A program made the position numbers and the translations under genes. The notes beneath the pieces were generated by a model. The model was not told the origin of the DNA and ran no database searches. It saw only the letters and a program-made list of their open reading frames with translations. Shown in pieces: positions 63,107 through 64,000 of a stretch of 64,000 bases of DNA. Each line of letters opens with the position of its first letter. The stretch's first letter is position 1. This DNA is from Macrococcus brunensis. Lineage in GTDB: Bacteria > Bacillota > Bacilli > Staphylococcales > Staphylococcaceae. The DNA is taken from contig NZ_SCWA01000001.1 of the NCBI RefSeq assembly GCF_004359615.1, positions 124,001 to 188,000 of the forward strand. Reading direction: 5' to 3'.

Positions 63107-63925
63107 TTATTTCTCATAAGGCACAACATCTTTACCAAACTCTTTATTAATGTATTCTTTCATGTCATCTGATTGCAGGACTTCAATTAGATCCTGAAAC
63201 TTCTGATCATCCTTATGTCCTTCCTGTACGGCAAGAATATTGGCGAATGGTGATGACTTATCTTCGAGTGCAATCGCATCTTTATGAGGAATAATGCCGT
63301 TATCAATTGCATAGTTAGAGTTCATGATAACTGCCGCACCTTCACCATTTTTGTAAGTCTTCGGCAGGAATTCTGCACTCTGCTTATTGTTGAATTTAAG
63401 ATTCTTTTTATTTTCGACGATATCTGTAAATTTAGCGTCTTCTATTTTAACGCCATCTTTCAGCTTGATGACCCCTTCATTGACGAAGAATGACAGGAAA
63501 CGTCCTTCTTCAGCTGGATTGCTGGAGACAAATATTTCTGCACCGTCCGGAATTTCATCTAAGTTTTTATATTTCTTACTATATACACCCATCGGCGTTG
63601 TGAAGACTTTACCGACTTCCTCAATTTTATAGCCATGTGTTTTCTTTTCAGCATTGAGATATGGAATGTGCTGGAATAGGTTTGCATCCACATCCCCCTC
63701 ATCAAGCAGTTTATTCGGGACTTTATAATCATTAACAATCTTAACTTCTACATCATAGCCTTTTTTCTTCATCGCTTCAGCTGCATGTTTGACGACTTCC
63801 CCGTGCGGTGTCGGTGATGCAGCGACTACGATTTTCTTATTGTCTTCCTTTGCGTCCGTTGCTCCGCAACCTGTAAGTGACGCTGTTAATAATAATGCAC
63901 CTAAAATACCTAACCCTTTTTTCAT
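63107..63925 (-). CDS. metQ: Second MetQ/NlpA-type methionine-binding lipoprotein
   Basis: A 272-residue lipoprotein with lipobox LTGC, Cys20, and NlpA-family body (VANLFQHIPYLNAEKK-like, PNKLLDEGDVDANLFQ, SNPAEEGRFLSFF). It is a divergent paralogue of the protein at 29983-30822. Its own structured leader precedes it, and no metN or metI lies downstream in this window, so it may serve the first transporter or a second set outside the window. GGGGAGG precedes the ATG. Confidence 0.9.
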   Translation of the reverse strand: MKKGLGILGALLLTASLTGCGATDAKEDNKKIVVAASPTPHGEVVKHAAEAMKKKGYDVEVKIVNDYKVPNKLLDEGDVDANLFQHIPYLNAEKKTHGYKIEEVGKVFTTPMGVYSKKYKNLDEIPDGAEIFVSSNPAEEGRFLSFFVNEGVIKLKDGVKIEDAKFTDIVENKKNLKFNNKQSAEFLPKTYKNGEGAAVIMNSNYAIDNGIIPHKDAIALEDKSSPFANILAVQEGHKDDQKFQDLIEVLQSDDMKEYINKEFGKDVVPYEK

Positions 63926-63950
63926 TGTAAAATCCTCCCCAAAATTTTTA

Positions 63951-64000
63951 ATAAAAAAAATACTTTCTCCATAAAAAATAGAGAAAGTATCTGCTTTCTC
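63951..64000 (-). promoter_or_regulatory. Attenuator-like leader of the second metQ (cut by window edge)
   Basis: ATACTTTCTC (63960-63969) and GAGAAAGTAT (63981-63990) form a perfect 10-base stem followed on the reverse strand by T8: a terminator between any upstream promoter and metQ. GAGAAAG at 63994-64000 (reverse strand) can pair with the CTTTCTC arm instead. The upstream part, which might be an S-box or T-box, is outside the window. Confidence 0.6.

Noticed and set aside
1-64000. Prophage, insertion sequence, integron, restriction-modification or toxin-antitoxin island
   Set aside because: No transposase, integrase, phage structural, methyltransferase-restriction or cas genes are seen; gene order looks like core chromosome.

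Overview
This is an ordinary-looking chromosomal segment from a low-to-moderate GC Gram-positive coccus of the family Staphylococcaceae. The gene content (uppP next to an MgrA-like MarR gene, pflB-pflA, RelP-type small alarmone synthetase, mqo, YebC with an MGRKWNNIK start, metNIQ under a SAM riboswitch, Pit with its DUF47 partner) and protein sequences close to, but clearly diverged from, Staphylococcus point to Macrococcus or a sister genus. The base composition looks higher in GC than a typical Staphylococcus, but this is judged by eye. I see no rRNA, tRNA, prophage, insertion sequence, CRISPR array, plasmid gene or recognisable defence island.

Layout. 1-5.7 kb: start of a CydD-like ABC exporter gene (cut by the window edge), uppP, an MgrA-like regulator lacking the sensor cysteine, a Lys-rich stress-type protein, a YaiI/YqxD protein, a LOG-family enzyme, a DUF523 protein and two acetyltransferases. 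5.7-10 kb: two tandem secreted M6 (immune inhibitor A-like) metalloproteases. 10-14.4 kb: Na+/H+ antiporter, cupin, CorA, acetyltransferase. 14.4-17.6 kb: pflB-pflA, the anaerobic pyruvate formate-lyase system, with two Rex/CRP-like operators. 17.6-25 kb: DinB, an RsgA paralogue behind an elaborate leader RNA, DUF456/MFS pair, MOSC protein, and an operon TatD-LysR-RelP-PP2C. 25-32.7 kb: sigma-B-type SDR gene, DUF1232 and DUF402 proteins, an EmrA/EmrB-like efflux pair, and metN-metI-metQ behind an S-box. 32.8-39.6 kb: TetR regulator, secreted glucosaminidase, membrane-anchored phospholipase D-like protein, and a GntR-ABC ATPase-permease operon with a long palindromic operator. 39.7-48.8 kb: SDR, an OatA-like acyltransferase, YebC, Bax inhibitor-like protein, gluconokinase, serine hydrolase, Pit phosphate transporter and DUF47 partner. 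48.9-58.6 kb: two paralogous NAD(P)-binding proteins (one missing its middle), a YkvI transporter, Ogt, a DJ-1/PfpI chaperone-like protein behind a sigma-B-like promoter, an NlpC/P60 cell-wall hydrolase, a DUF805 protein, an XRE-DUF3278 pair and a tandem stem-loop repeat. 58.6-64 kb: malate:quinone oxidoreductase, a Rieske-type FAD oxidoreductase, a TM2 protein, and a second MetQ lipoprotein with its own attenuator-like leader.

The genes mostly serve envelope upkeep (UppP, glucosaminidase, NlpC/P60, OatA-like), secretion of proteases, redox and fermentation balance (PFL, Mqo, Rieske protein), methionine uptake, and general stress. The best candidates for undescribed biology are cis-acting RNAs: the leader of the RsgA paralogue (about 18234-18380), with three mutually exclusive helices plus a helix that would hide the ribosome-binding site, and the twin stem-loops at 58217-58286. 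Start codons were re-chosen from ribosome-binding-site spacing in many genes; several use TTG or GTG.
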